From positions 930,001-994,000 of the forward strand of contig JAACJO010000003.1 of NCBI GenBank assembly GCA_013368445.1: a stretch of 64,000 nucleotides of DNA, given 5' to 3'. This document shows, in pieces, positions 20,745-31,189 of this stretch; positions within the stretch are counted from its first letter, which is position 1, and each line of letters begins with the position of its first letter. Under the pieces are notes generated by a model. It was not told the origin of the DNA, searched no databases, and saw only the letters and a program-made list of their open reading frames with translations. This stretch comes from Leucocoprinus leucothites (Eukaryota; Basidiomycota; Agaricomycetes; Agaricales; Agaricaceae). The position numbers were made by a program, and so were the translations under genes.

Positions 20745-21780
20745 TTACTAATAGCCTTTGTAGAAGGAGGATAAATCCTTTGGTGGAATTACTACAGTCT
20801 TTGGGGGAGATTTCTGGCAAACACTGCCTGTGGTACCAGCTGGGTCAAGACAGCAGGTGGTTGCAGTTTCTCTATGTAGGAGTCCACTTTGGAGCAAGAT
20901 CACAATCCATCACCTTTGATGCAACAAGTGCTTGGAGAGATCTAGAGATGAAGACCAACATGCTCAGTGGTTGCTGGATATTGGAGCAGGAACAAATATT
21001 GACAACAATGAGATGGTGGAAATACCTAGGCGCATGCTTATCCACACCACTGATGATCTCATTACCAAGATTTATCCTGGTATTGAGATTCCTAGAGAAA
21101 AGGACGATGGGTGGTTTTTGGACTGGACAATTCTCTGTCTCAGAAATGATGAAGTCGATGATCTCAATGAAACAATCCTCCAGAAGTACAAGTTCAATGA
21201 TACAAACGAGATTCATCTACTCATGAGTGTAGACTCAATTTCTGAAGAGGATGGGATACACCACATGTATCCTCCAGAATATCTTCAGCAGCTTAGTGCT
21301 GTAGGAATTCCTCCTGCATGACTCCGACTCAAGAAAGGCTGTCCTTTAATACTTCTGAGGAACCTAGATCCAGCAGAAGGCCTCTGCAATGGGACAAGGA
21401 TGGTGGTGTTGGAGATACAGAGAAAGGTGTTGAAGTGCTGTATTATTAGCAGGGACCAACAGTTTGCAGGAAAGGAGGTGTTCATTCCTAGGATTGTTCT
21501 GTCTCCAAATGCAGAAACTCTTCCTATCCCTTTAAAATGGTGCCAGTTTCCAGTCCGACTTGCCTTTGCCATGACAATCAACAAGTCTCAAGGGCAGTCA
21601 GTGAACTATGTAGGGATTAATCTTCAGACTTCAGTGTTCTCACATGGGCAGTTATATGTAGCACTTTCCTGGTGTACTTCTGCATCTCGGATCTTTATTG
21701 TACTTCCTGAACAGAATCAAGAGAGTAGTAGGACATTGAATGTAGTATACAAAGAAGTATTTAGCAGAATGGTACTATGA
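20745..21780 (+). pseudogene. Helitron helicase, 3' part (motifs III-VI)
   Basis: This continues the Helitron helicase after the Tc1 insertion. It begins with the motif III-like stretch around 20775-20810 (GGDF, in a shifted reading), then QHAQWLLDIGAGT, LNETILQKYKFND, PPEYLQQLSAVGIPPA, the segment LKKGCPLILLRNLDPAEGLCNGTRMVV, the Pif1 motif AFAMTINKSQGQSVNYVGI (about 21564-21622) and motif VI HGQLYVALSWCTS (about 21641-21680), ending with TGA at 21778-21780. The conserved Arg of motif VI is Trp (TGG for CGG), and TGA at 21319-21321 stands where relatives have Arg. Both are CpG-type changes and both would disable the enzyme. Confidence 0.9.
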
Positions 21781-22110
21781 ATTAGATTGTGCTTTGAAAC
21801 ACAGATTTACCATTGCAGTTCACAGTGTGCCAAAGGCACATGAAACAACCTCATCTATATTTTATGCCAGCTCAATGACTAAGCAGGTAGATTAGTCAGG
21901 ATTATCTAATGGCTTAGCTAATTATTGGTCAGCAATGGGCAGTAACTCTTGCTACTGTGCCACCTCTGGTGTGTGAAAGTAAGTGATGGGGCCTCCCCAC
22001 AGTCCAAATGGCTGCCACCGGTGTTGAAATACTGGATGGACATTGCATACTGGCCAGTGGTGGGTATTTTGTGCACCTTCCAGTGATAAGTTTGTGTTTG
22101 AGGGGTGAAA
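21781..22110. other. Helitron 3' flank, terminus not resolved
   Basis: No gene is seen. The Helitron 3' end should lie here or slightly beyond (CTRR preceded by a hairpin). Candidate CTAG/CTAA tetranucleotides occur near 21908-21920, but no unambiguous terminal hairpin could be assigned. Confidence 0.4.
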
Positions 22111-22880
22111 TGTGCACACAAGTGGGCACTTAAACGCGCATCAAGCACAAGAAGCTTACTGATAGCTGGATCACAGTGTATCAATGGGCACTTATTTATG
22201 CATCAGTCGCGAGAAAGTCATCAAAGGGATTCTAGGCTGCATGTGTATTATTAACCCACATATTGTATGAGATATTGTGCAGGCACACGGGTGCTTATGT
22301 GTGGGAAACTAACTGAAATACACAAGTTGGGCATCACTAAACACTCACAAGGAAGGGCTTGAAGTGCACAGGAAGGAGAGGGTCTTCATAAACACACTTG
22401 GAAATCATGATAGTTGTTTTGTCCATTGAGCACTCAGCTTGAAATTTAATTATGATGAATAGTTGCACTCCAGCTGCATACAACGCGCATGCGCGGGCGC
22501 TTAAATGCTTGATGAGCGCGAGAAATTAGATTGAAAGTGCCCACCACTGCACCACATGAACACAGGCATGGGCACATAAATCTACTTGGGAATGAAAAAA
22601 CCAGTGACCTCACAAGCTAACTTAAATTTACATTGGAAGGCATGGACAAAAACAGGGTTCCTACTTTGTAAAATTCCAGTTCAAACTCAGGTTTAACATT
22701 GCGCGCACACGGGCGCTTAATCGGGAGATAAGCGCGGGAATTCGGGTGCTATAACAAAATGAACTTGAAAAAGAATTGGATTTTGTGGTAGGTGCTTAAG
22801 CAATTGCTAAGTGTACAAATATAAATTAAAATACATACACACACTGTGCACACGGGCACTTGATGAGTTGGGCACAGGAA
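22111..22880. repeat. Array of six degenerate hairpin repeats
   Basis: A unit of about 35-45 bp recurs at 22111-22152, 22174-22216, 22276-22308, 22482-22526, 22699-22742 and 22845-22880. The best preserved copies read CACACGGGCGCTTA, a 9-base spacer, then TAAGCGCG and GGAA. GCGCTTA and TAAGCGC pair to form a stem. Weaker copies show GCACTTA for GCGCTTA, a CpG-type change. Spacing is irregular (about 60-220 bp). No coding sequence is present. Its role is unknown; it may be the terminal or subterminal region of an unrecognised transposon. Confidence 0.7.
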
Positions 22881-22934
22881 GGCCAGTGATCTCACAAATC
22901 AAGATTTATATAAAATCCCTCCCCCTGCTCCCGA

Positions 22935-22955
22935 GGCACGGGTGAAATCCGTGCC
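22935..22955. repeat. Perfect 7-bp-stem hairpin GGCACGG/CCGTGCC
   Basis: GGCACGG, a 7-base loop, then CCGTGCC, flanked by a further pairing CC/GG. A second hairpin with the same stem core lies at 23026-23040. GC-rich hairpins of this kind are typical near Helitron 3' ends, but no CTRR end follows at once. Confidence 0.6.
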
Positions 22956-23025
22956 GGGTGGACAACAGAGATTTGACTTAGAAATTATTGTGTTTTAAAA
23001 TTCGGATTTAACACATCACTTCCTT

Positions 23026-23040
23026 CGTGCCGTAGGCACG
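23026..23040. repeat. Hairpin CGTGCC-GTA-GGCACG
   Basis: Six-base perfect stem with a 3-base loop and the same core as the hairpin at 22935-22955. It lies in the last transposon-like sequence before the CpG-normal gene region. Confidence 0.55.
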
Positions 23041-23099
23041 GGTAATAAAACTCGTCATCACTGACCGAGGTTTCCCACCCCGGCTCAATTTTCGGATTA

Positions 23100-24052
23100 A
23101 GTAGTGGGTTCTTAGGCCTTTGGATTGGCATTCTGTGAATTCTCAGGTCAAATGCTCAGCAGGATATCAAGTATCAGGTATAACTTTTGCCTATATGGCA
23201 TAGAACATGTACTGAAGATACCACTCTGGCAGCTGTGTGCTAGAGCCACAACAGACAGCTAAGCCCATTGACATCCGTTGGTAGCCCATGACTCAGGTGT
23301 AGCAAACAACAGTCTGTTGTCTTTATTTTATACAAAGCAACAGAATTGTTTTCGATAACTGCCATGTCTGTGCGGGTATTCATTTGGAGTTTTTACTGAC
23401 GCAGATGCCAGGTTACGACGAAAGATGTACACTATAAGCACCTGTCCAGCGCTTATAAATTTAGTGATGCAGCCCCCGAAAGGTAATAAGGCAGTTGTAG
23501 CTTCTCCTCAACGTAACCCACATCCAAGTGCGAGGGGGTGGGTGATGAGTAGGATGGCGATGTGGAAGCTGACAAGAATCCTACTTTGAAGAAAGCGACT
23601 GGTAGAGCATCGAAGCACACCAAAACCTGTTGAAGACCTGGAGATGACACCTATCCTCCAAGAGAAACGGCAAGTCGAGGCAAGGGAGGTGATGAGCTGG
23701 CTGCGATTAATGGGCCGAGGATAAAACCATTTGTTATCCTCCACGATGACCAGGAGACTGGTGTGCTCCGCGACAAGGTAAGACCACACTTACCACTTCC
23801 CGATTCCATGAGCTCAATGAACCTCCACAGTAAAAGCAAGTACAAAATTTTCTTCGGCCCATAGTACTGGTGGTCTTGAGAAGAATGCTATATATACATA
23901 CATGCTGAAGTCACTGCAAAACCAATAAAATTTTCACAAATCTTAATACCAGCTGGGATCAAAGTTGCTTGGTTGCTCACAACCCCACCCGAGAGAAATA
24001 AAAACAATATTCAACCGTCCACCCTTGATCTACAGCCGAAATGCTTATCCTA
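23100..24052. other. Intergenic interval with a possible gene remnant
   Basis: No recognised gene. Between about 23,480 and 23,780 the plus strand is coding-like and CpG-normal (AAINGPRIKPFVILHDDQ, followed by a GTAAGA donor-like site at 23777-23782), but it is interrupted by a TGA at about 23630. It may be a remnant or the edge of a broken gene. The interval also holds the 3' flank of BMS1. Confidence 0.3.
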
Positions 24053-27000
24053 TCACGTCTTCCTCCTCTTCTTGCCCTGATGACCTTGCTCCATCTCCCT
24101 CTCCCGCTTACTCTTCATCCCAACCATCCTCATCACATCTTTCTTCCTCTCCCTTTCCCTCTCCTCCCGTCTCCCCTCCTCCTTCTCCAACCTCTTCTTC
24201 CTCTCTTCTTTCTTCTCTTCCTTCTTCTCCTTCCTTTTCACAACCTTGTCCTTCCTCAACGCCCGCATCTGCTGAAGCAACGCCACGGCTTCACGTTCTT
24301 CTGGTTCCATCACGACTGCGCGTTTCTGTAGGTACGTCTGCGATTTCTGCTTCTTCATCAGTTTCGGTTTTGACGCGTAGGGAAGGGAAGCTTGAAGTTT
24401 TTTCGGGATATGAAGCGGGTTGAATTTCCGTGCAGGGCGTTCGATCTTTTTGTATGTAGAATTGACGTCGAGAGGTGTCTTGAGACCTTCCTCACGCCGG
24501 ACTTGGCCTGTAAGCCGCATACCCATCCACGACGCCTTGTTGGAGAGCAACAACGACGTAACTGGATTATAAAATTTTCTCGGCTCGATCGAGTACCACG
24601 CCCGGAGGAAAATAATATCTACGGTACCACGATCACAATCAGCCAACACTTCAAGCACAGAGCCACAGCACAACTCACCGCTCTTAAGCACCTTATCCTC
24701 AAACGTCGCTCTAAACGCTCCCTCAGGTTTCGGCAACGCCTTCTTCACCTGTCCTCTAATCCCCGACACCGTCTTCACATTCGCCCCCTCAAATTTCGCC
24801 ACCTCCAACGCCGAATTGAACATATCCTTCACAAACGCCGTATTTTTATAAATCTTAAACGGCACCCCCGTCAACTTCAACTTTTTCACAATCTTCACCG
24901 ATCGATCAATATCCAACACCACACCCGTCGCACTAATCCTAAACCCAGGCGCCTCCCCACTCAACGAATTAAACGCGCAGAAGCCTGTGTTGGGGAGTGC
25001 TACCGGCCCGTAAAACGTCGCATAGCAATGCATATGCTCAGGTGTATACTTGAGCATCCGCATCCGAATCGAATGATCGTCCAGGGAATAAATCGGCACA
25101 GTCTGGAACCTCCTCCACCCAAGTGAAAAAATCAACGGATCATTCGTTTTGAGTGGTCTCGTGAACCATCTATGTCGTTTAATTCGAACCTGGACATATC
25201 CGAACCTCTCTTCCGCAGCGAGTAAACCGCCGATGATGATGGGGTATGCAGGATCGAAATGTTCGACAAGTTCGCAGGGCACGTTTTGGAGTTCGATACG
25301 GACGTATGAACCCGGACGGAACCCTTCAACAAGAGTACGGGATTCTGTGTCGATACCTTCGAACTCAGCGCGGTTAAGAGCTAACTGGCGGGCCATTTCG
25401 TCTTTGGCGGATTCGTAGAAGTCGAGACCTTTGGATGACTCTGGATCATCATACTGTTCGTCGAATTTTCGTTTGAGGGCTTCTTTTTTGGCTTGTAGGA
25501 CTTTGGTGTCTTTTGTCACTTGATCCTTTCCCCACCCTCTTCATCCACATCTCCGAAATCATCTTCATCCTCACCGCCTCCTTCCTCCTCTCCACCCTTA
25601 CCCTCACCACCAGCATCCTGACCAGTAATAAACAACCCGCGTATCGACTCCAACAACTCTTCATCCTCCCACTTCTCCAGCTCTCCTTCCTCATACGCCT
25701 CCTTTCCCATATCCAGCACCTCAGTCTCGCTCACATCCGATTTGCGCTTAATGGTGAAGAAATCATCAACATCCTCCTCATCGGTGTCCTTCTTTTCGCC
25801 ATGTAAGATTTCCTCTGGTGTAAGGTCAGAGTTGTAGATGAGTTTAATCCAGTTTTTGCGCTTGCTCTTCTGTGAAGAAGCGAGTGCTTGTGCTTTTTCG
25901 GCGAGGTTGGATTTCCATTTCGGTATGGCGTCGTCCCGGTCGTCGTCTTCGTCCATAGCGTCGTCCTCGTCGCTGGCGATATCGATATCCTCTTCGTCCT
26001 CACCAGCGAACCGAACGCGACGGGAAGAAGGCATGTCTTCGTCGTTGTCGTGATCCCCGAGGTCAGAATCACTTTCTGCATATTCGATTTCTGCTCTTGA
26101 CTGGCGACTAGAGGAAGGTAGTGACCGCTGTGGCATACGACGAGATTGTCGACCTGTGTTGGAAGCACCTGGAGGTAGGTGATCTAGATCGAGAGCTTCT
26201 TCGTCGTCCTCTTCTTCTTCAGCATCAGAATCGGATTCCTCGTCGCTCCCGGACTCCTCTTCGTCCTCGTCCTCATCATTTTCTGGTGATGATCCGGAAG
26301 CTATAGCAAGAGGATTCGACGACGTCCCGAACAATCGGATCTGGCTTTTGCTAACCGCGTCCTCAAGAGTATTCGGTACATCTTGCAGATCCATAACCAT
26401 CTGTTCACCCTCACCCTGCGGAACTAAACACACAAAACCATCAGCCACAGAACACACACCCAACAGCTCACTTACCCTCATTGTGCCCTCTCGAAAAACT
26501 CCCAGGAACATTAATCCACACCGCATCCTTATCATAAATCACCCCGCCCACATCACTCATCGGCGCATGAATCAACAACTTTTTCTTCTCACTCAACTTT
26601 CTTCTCTTCTCTGACTCCTCATCCGGTAACGGACATGGATCACCCAACTGCTGTACAGTCGTCATATCCAAATCACCCACACCCGGTACATGCACTTTGG
26701 TTCCCAACCTCAAATTCGTTCCTCTCACATATCCATACAACGTCACCGTGCGATCACATTTACCCTTTGACGTTCGTACAAGTTCTCGTGGTGTAAGATC
26801 TTCCAGTCGATCAGCGAGGACATATGGATGCGAATTTCGGAATATCAGAGGTCGGAATTTCATGACAGAGATGAAGCGGGAGAGGTTAAGGATTTCAGTG
26901 TCAGGGTATCGGCCGTTGATGACGCCGGAGAGGTAGAATAGTTTTGCGCCTTGGTAGATTTCTGTCCAGAAGCGCTTTTTGAGAGCTTTTTTGGTGGCTT

Positions 27001-27659
27001 TGAGGGTTGCGGCTTTTTTGATAAGGTCAAGGTGGGAGAGGATGCCGATGACTTTGGGGAATCCGTGGGCTTGTAGGATGTTTAGAAATTCGAATGTCTC
27101 CTGTAGAAGAGTTTAGGCTTTCCACTGATAAATAAATGTTGACTCACCATTTCAAAGCCAAATGAACCGTCGATCATGAGGAGGACAAGGTCAGCAACTT
27201 TGCCGACATCAATCATACTGTTGACATCGTTGTTACATTCGATAAACGTAAGCCGCCGCTGCTTTCCACTGACGACAGTAATAGGTCCCTTGGGTTCACT
27301 GAGAGTCTGCTTTGTGTACCGACGAACGAGACTTTTGAGTAGAGTGGTTTTCCCAACTCCGGAGGCCCAACAATAGCAACAACAACAGGAGGCGGATTCT
27401 CATCCGGGGTACGGTTAACCAGAGGAACATGAAGCCTTGTCTGGTCCTGTTCTGCTGCACGGCGACCTTGCCTCTCTGCTCTCCGTCCCGATTTCGGTGC
27501 AAATGCCTGCCAATTAATTAGCCACAAAAACAGTCAACCTCAGATTTTGCACACCTTTGCATTGAATCCCTGCCTCTCCTTCCCCTTCTTCTTGTCCTTC
27601 TTGTCCGCCTTTGCACCAGCCTGAGCCGGCCTATGCGCCTTGTGCACTCTATCCTCCAT
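24053..27659 (-). CDS. BMS1: Ribosome biogenesis GTPase Bms1, with two apparent frame breaks
   Basis: Bms1 is an essential nucleolar GTPase of the small-subunit processome. With Rcl1 it acts in early 18S rRNA cleavage. Start is the ATG at 27659. Exons: 27659-27555, 27506-27148, 27100-26476, and 26423 to about 24053; introns 48, 47 and 52 nt. Landmarks: basic N-terminus, [11 protein letters not shown]1 P-loop region [19 protein letters not shown] segment ([12 protein letters not shown]), [13 protein letters not shown] G4 ([10 protein letters not shown]), long acidic linker, AARP2CN-like region, and the C-terminal Bms1/Tsr1 domain ([22 protein letters not shown]). Total is about 1150 residues, the normal size. 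Oddities: one base is missing inside the P-loop at 27361, and the acidic linker joins the C-terminal frame (25519-24053) only with a one-base shift near 25528-25535. Both are at G runs, so sequencing error is likely; otherwise the gene would be dead. Confidence 0.95.
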
Positions 27660-27872
27660 CAGCGCCAATGGAAAAATAAAATCACTCCCATAGGAGTATT
27701 AGCTCATCTGACCTCCCTGCGCGATCACGTGACCTGCGCGTCGCTGTTGATGGGCAGCCCAACTCAAACTTGGCATTCTCCTCTGCGACACATCCCTTCC
27801 TCCAGCAGCAATGCGGCGTCCTCGCAATCCCGCACCTGCCATCCCCAATGACCCCTCGAACATCACAGAATC
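27660..27872. promoter_or_regulatory. Shared intergenic promoter of BMS1 and the Cep57-like gene
   Basis: Only about 213 bp separate the divergent start codons of BMS1 (minus) and the Cep57-like gene (plus), so the two genes must share upstream sequence. No TATA box is obvious. GC-rich blocks (GCGCGATCACGTGACC around 27719-27733) contain a CACGTG E-box-like core. Confidence 0.5.
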
Positions 27873-30800
27873 ATGCTCGAGCATAACCTAAGGCATTCAG
27901 AAACTGCCATTCATCTGTCTTCTGCTACAGAGAGCGATGCAGACGATGACCTTGAGAGTCTAGAGTATCCTCGCCATAACTCGGAGGTCAACGAGCTTCC
28001 ATCTTTTGACCGTCGCGTTACAGATTATCTTACAGATGAAGATGCACCTGGTCATGGTTGGTCATACCGCACAGGCGACGACTATGAAGAAGGCATCAAT
28101 CCATACGGTGGAGAATCCCTCTCTACTCTTGCTCACCACGCTAGTGCTGTCACTCTCAGCGCTGGCCTAGGTGGTCGTGGCCCTAGGCGCGACGCGAGCA
28201 TAAGCGGTGCAGAATATGACCCCGATCGGCCCCTCCACGAGATAATCGCAGGAGTCACCAGTAAACTCAGTGTTTTCGAGTCTGCCTCAAAACGCCAGGT
28301 AAACAAAATACTTTACTTTTTTTTCACTCACTTAAAGCGTTTTTAGACACTTGAAAGTATCACCAATGATCCGTATGTTGTCGAAGACACAGCAGAACTC
28401 GATCACATACTCGAGACGGGCTCTCAGGCACACATGCACCGTTCCGTACGGGTAGCCTCTCCAGTTACTTCTGGCTCCTCCTCCCACTCCGAATCAGATC
28501 AAGCCAATAATACACTAAAAGGACGCCCGAAACTCTCAGATGTCCTCCGCAATGTCGCACTTTCCCCAAAGCGGCCTCGCAGTCCACAAATTTCCTTCTC
28601 ACCCAAGCAACCGGCTACATCCACGCTCTTGCGGGGTGCGCAGCGCCCTAGCGTAACGCATATGGCAACTCCACGTCCTGGACGACGTAACAGCGTTCTC
28701 TCATCTAAACCTCCCGCCCCACCAAAACCTGACGTTATTCTTCACCCTCCCACCCCCTCTTCTGCTAGTGCTAGTTCAAAAGGCTCCAAATTCACCCGCA
28801 TGGCTAATGGACTCGCAAAAGAAATTGAATACGAAAAGGGCCAGCTCAAGCTGTCACAGTCAACAAGACGACCAGAGGGTTCGCGCTCCGCATCAATGCC
28901 CGTCAAAAACCCTCAGACCACAAAACCCACTGAAAAAACCAACATTTTCCGTGCTTCAGTGAAGGATAGATCCAGGATACAGCTGCCCGATGTAACCGGA
29001 ATCACCACCGTCATCGAGTCCCCTGCCAAAGCGGCAGCCGAATACTATGCCTACCGTACAGAAGGCAAGCTCCGAGAGACCGAGAGTAAGTTCCGTAATC
29101 GCCTTTCCACGCCTTGTTTTGACGCCTTGTATTCGCAGCTCGGCTTCTTCATACGTTAAATAATGTACAAAGGCGAATACAACAGCTTGAAGAAGAGAAT
29201 GGTATCTCTCGACGACGCGTTCGTGAGCTTGAAATGGAGCTTGAAGATTGTAAACGAGAAGTTGTCCGTGAACGTACGAGACTCATTGAACAGGAAGAGC
29301 AGCTCAAACAGCAGACTGCCAATCTCCGCGCTGCCAAAGGCAAAGCACGAGCTCGAGATCCACTCGGCGACGATTCTTCATACTTTCATGAGCGCTACAA
29401 AGAAGCCGTTGAAGAAAAGAAAGGTCCGTCCAAAAGCGTAATTAAACCACCGCGTATATTGACACCTTCATAGCTCTCGAAGCTCTAATTACTTCACTCC
29501 GAACCCATCTCACACGACTTACCTCTGAACTGTCCTCTCATCGCGAACTGCTAACCGAGCTCCGCACACTCCGGGATGTCGATTCCGCCACTTTACGAGA
29601 AAAAGGTGCCGAGATTACGCGTTTAAGGAATGAAGTCGAAAGACTTGCTGGTGAGGTTGAGGTCCTGAGAGGTGTAGTTGAGGAAGGACTACGCGAACGA
29701 CGTGCAGCGAAAGAGGCATCGTTGCAGTCTAGTCCACCAAATTCTGTTGACTACCAGCGGGATGGACTTGCACCAGAAGAAAGTGAAGAAGAGGAGGAGG
29801 AGGAAGATGGTTTTCAAACGGAGACTGAGGATGCAGGTCTTTCATATGCTAGTGCTCCAGGCGCAAGAAACCGCACGATGCGAACGGACCGCGCAGCAGC
29901 AGGTTCAGAACATGACCACCACAACGGGAGAGCAGCTCGATTCATGGACTCGGTTGAATACGAGAGAATCTCCGCTGAAATCAACGAACGAAGATCAGAC
30001 CACTCCGGTTCAGTTGACCTTTCCCAGTTTTCGCGGTCGCATAGTCCCGTGCAGAGTCCTTCACCCAAGTCGAGGCGGTATAGAGGAGCTGATGAATCGG
30101 CGGCGGGATTTGAATTGTCCATGGTAGCGAGGCGGGCGTCTTCTCCGGATCCGATATCCGACCCTGAAGAAGAACTTGGGGAAGAGGAAGAGGAAGACGC
30201 TTTCGGCGCTGAATATGAACGTGAACCGGGTCCGGGTCCATCTACCCGCGTCCACACTACAGCGCACGATCCCCATTCGACACGTCGACCACGAGCTGAC
30301 GAGGAAGAACCGTTCCCGAAAATTCGTGGTAAACGGCTAGAGAGGTTATTCTTCGCCGCGCCGGAACATGACGCAAGGACGTGTTCGACGTGTAATAGAC
30401 GGGGTAGAAGGGAATCGGAGGAACATCCTGTTTCGCATGCTTGGCGTCATCGCAGAGCTGATGCGAGGTCAAGGCATGGGTTGGATGAAGATGAAGGGTT
30501 TGCTGAGGGGTCTGAGAACCTTGACCAGCACCAGGGAGGTAGCAGAGGGAAACGGCGAGAACGGAGTCTACAGGATATCAATGAAGTCCCTGTTATTGCG
30601 AGGCAAGAGGGATTACCTCCCCAGACGATCGTAGCGCGGATCATTCGGGAGTTGGAAGATGATTTTACCCATTACAAGAGGTGAGTCACCACTCATTAAT
30701 CATATGCTGAACTTGAGAAAACTGAGATTATTTGAGTATCTACGTCGAGCTGGCCGATCAATACAAAGAGATGGACGCGGCGTCGAACGTTGCGCAGCGG

Positions 30801-30997
30801 AACACACTTGCCAAGCATCTCCGCGAGGTTGTTGATGTTTTAGAACAGAAGGTGAGTGATTTATGCGCTGGCATTTGTCGGCCGATTAAAGGAGAGTTGC
30901 TGACTGGGCGGCGGCTCATCTATAGGGCGACCAGATTGCATTACTGTATGACCAGCTGAGCTTCAAAGACAAGCCTGCGGGCAGAAGGACACGATAG
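27873..30997 (+). CDS. Cep57/Ppc89-type centrosome (spindle pole body) microtubule-binding protein
   Basis: This is a predicted spindle-pole-body scaffold. Exons 27873-28298, 28347-29085, 29139-29423, 29474-30680, 30737-30851 and 30926-30997 splice in frame to about 947 residues. The N-terminal half is Ser/Pro-rich and disordered. A coiled coil runs through exons 3-4 (RRIQQLEEENGISRRRVREL; LEALITSLRTHLTRLTSEL), followed by an acidic/basic low-complexity part. The C-terminal block (QTIVARIIRELEDDFTHYK, then YVELADQYKEMDAASN, HLREVVDVLEQK and GDQIALLYDQLSFKDKP) matches the Cep57 microtubule-binding domain found in fission yeast Ppc89. The start is uncertain: an upstream ATG at 27811 opens a frame that stops after 26 codons, so 27873 is used. 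It is divergent from BMS1. Confidence 0.88.
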
Positions 30998-31189
30998 TAG
31001 TAGTATATACCCTACGTTACCATTTCGCATCTAGTAAGAGAGAGAGCAAGCATACATGCAATATTATAATATTTTTTGTGTCGCGGGAGATCGGCGTGAT
31101 GCGTGCTTAGGTAATGCGGTGCGTCATTAGCCTACCTTGACCTCCTTCCTCTACCTGGCACTTTGCTCTTACACCACCAACCCCACACG

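Noticed and set aside
22111..22880. CRISPR-like array
   Set aside because: Repeats are degenerate, irregularly spaced (60-220 bp) and lie in a eukaryotic genome with no cas genes.
25535..25610. Intron GTAAGG...CAAG in the BMS1 linker
   Set aside because: It would restore the frame, but it lacks branch-site and pyrimidine-tract features and removes typical acidic coding sequence. A one-base error is simpler.
24041..26614. Long plus-strand frames at 24392-25126 and similar
   Set aside because: They are antisense shadows of BMS1 exons, whose protein matches a known family over its full length.
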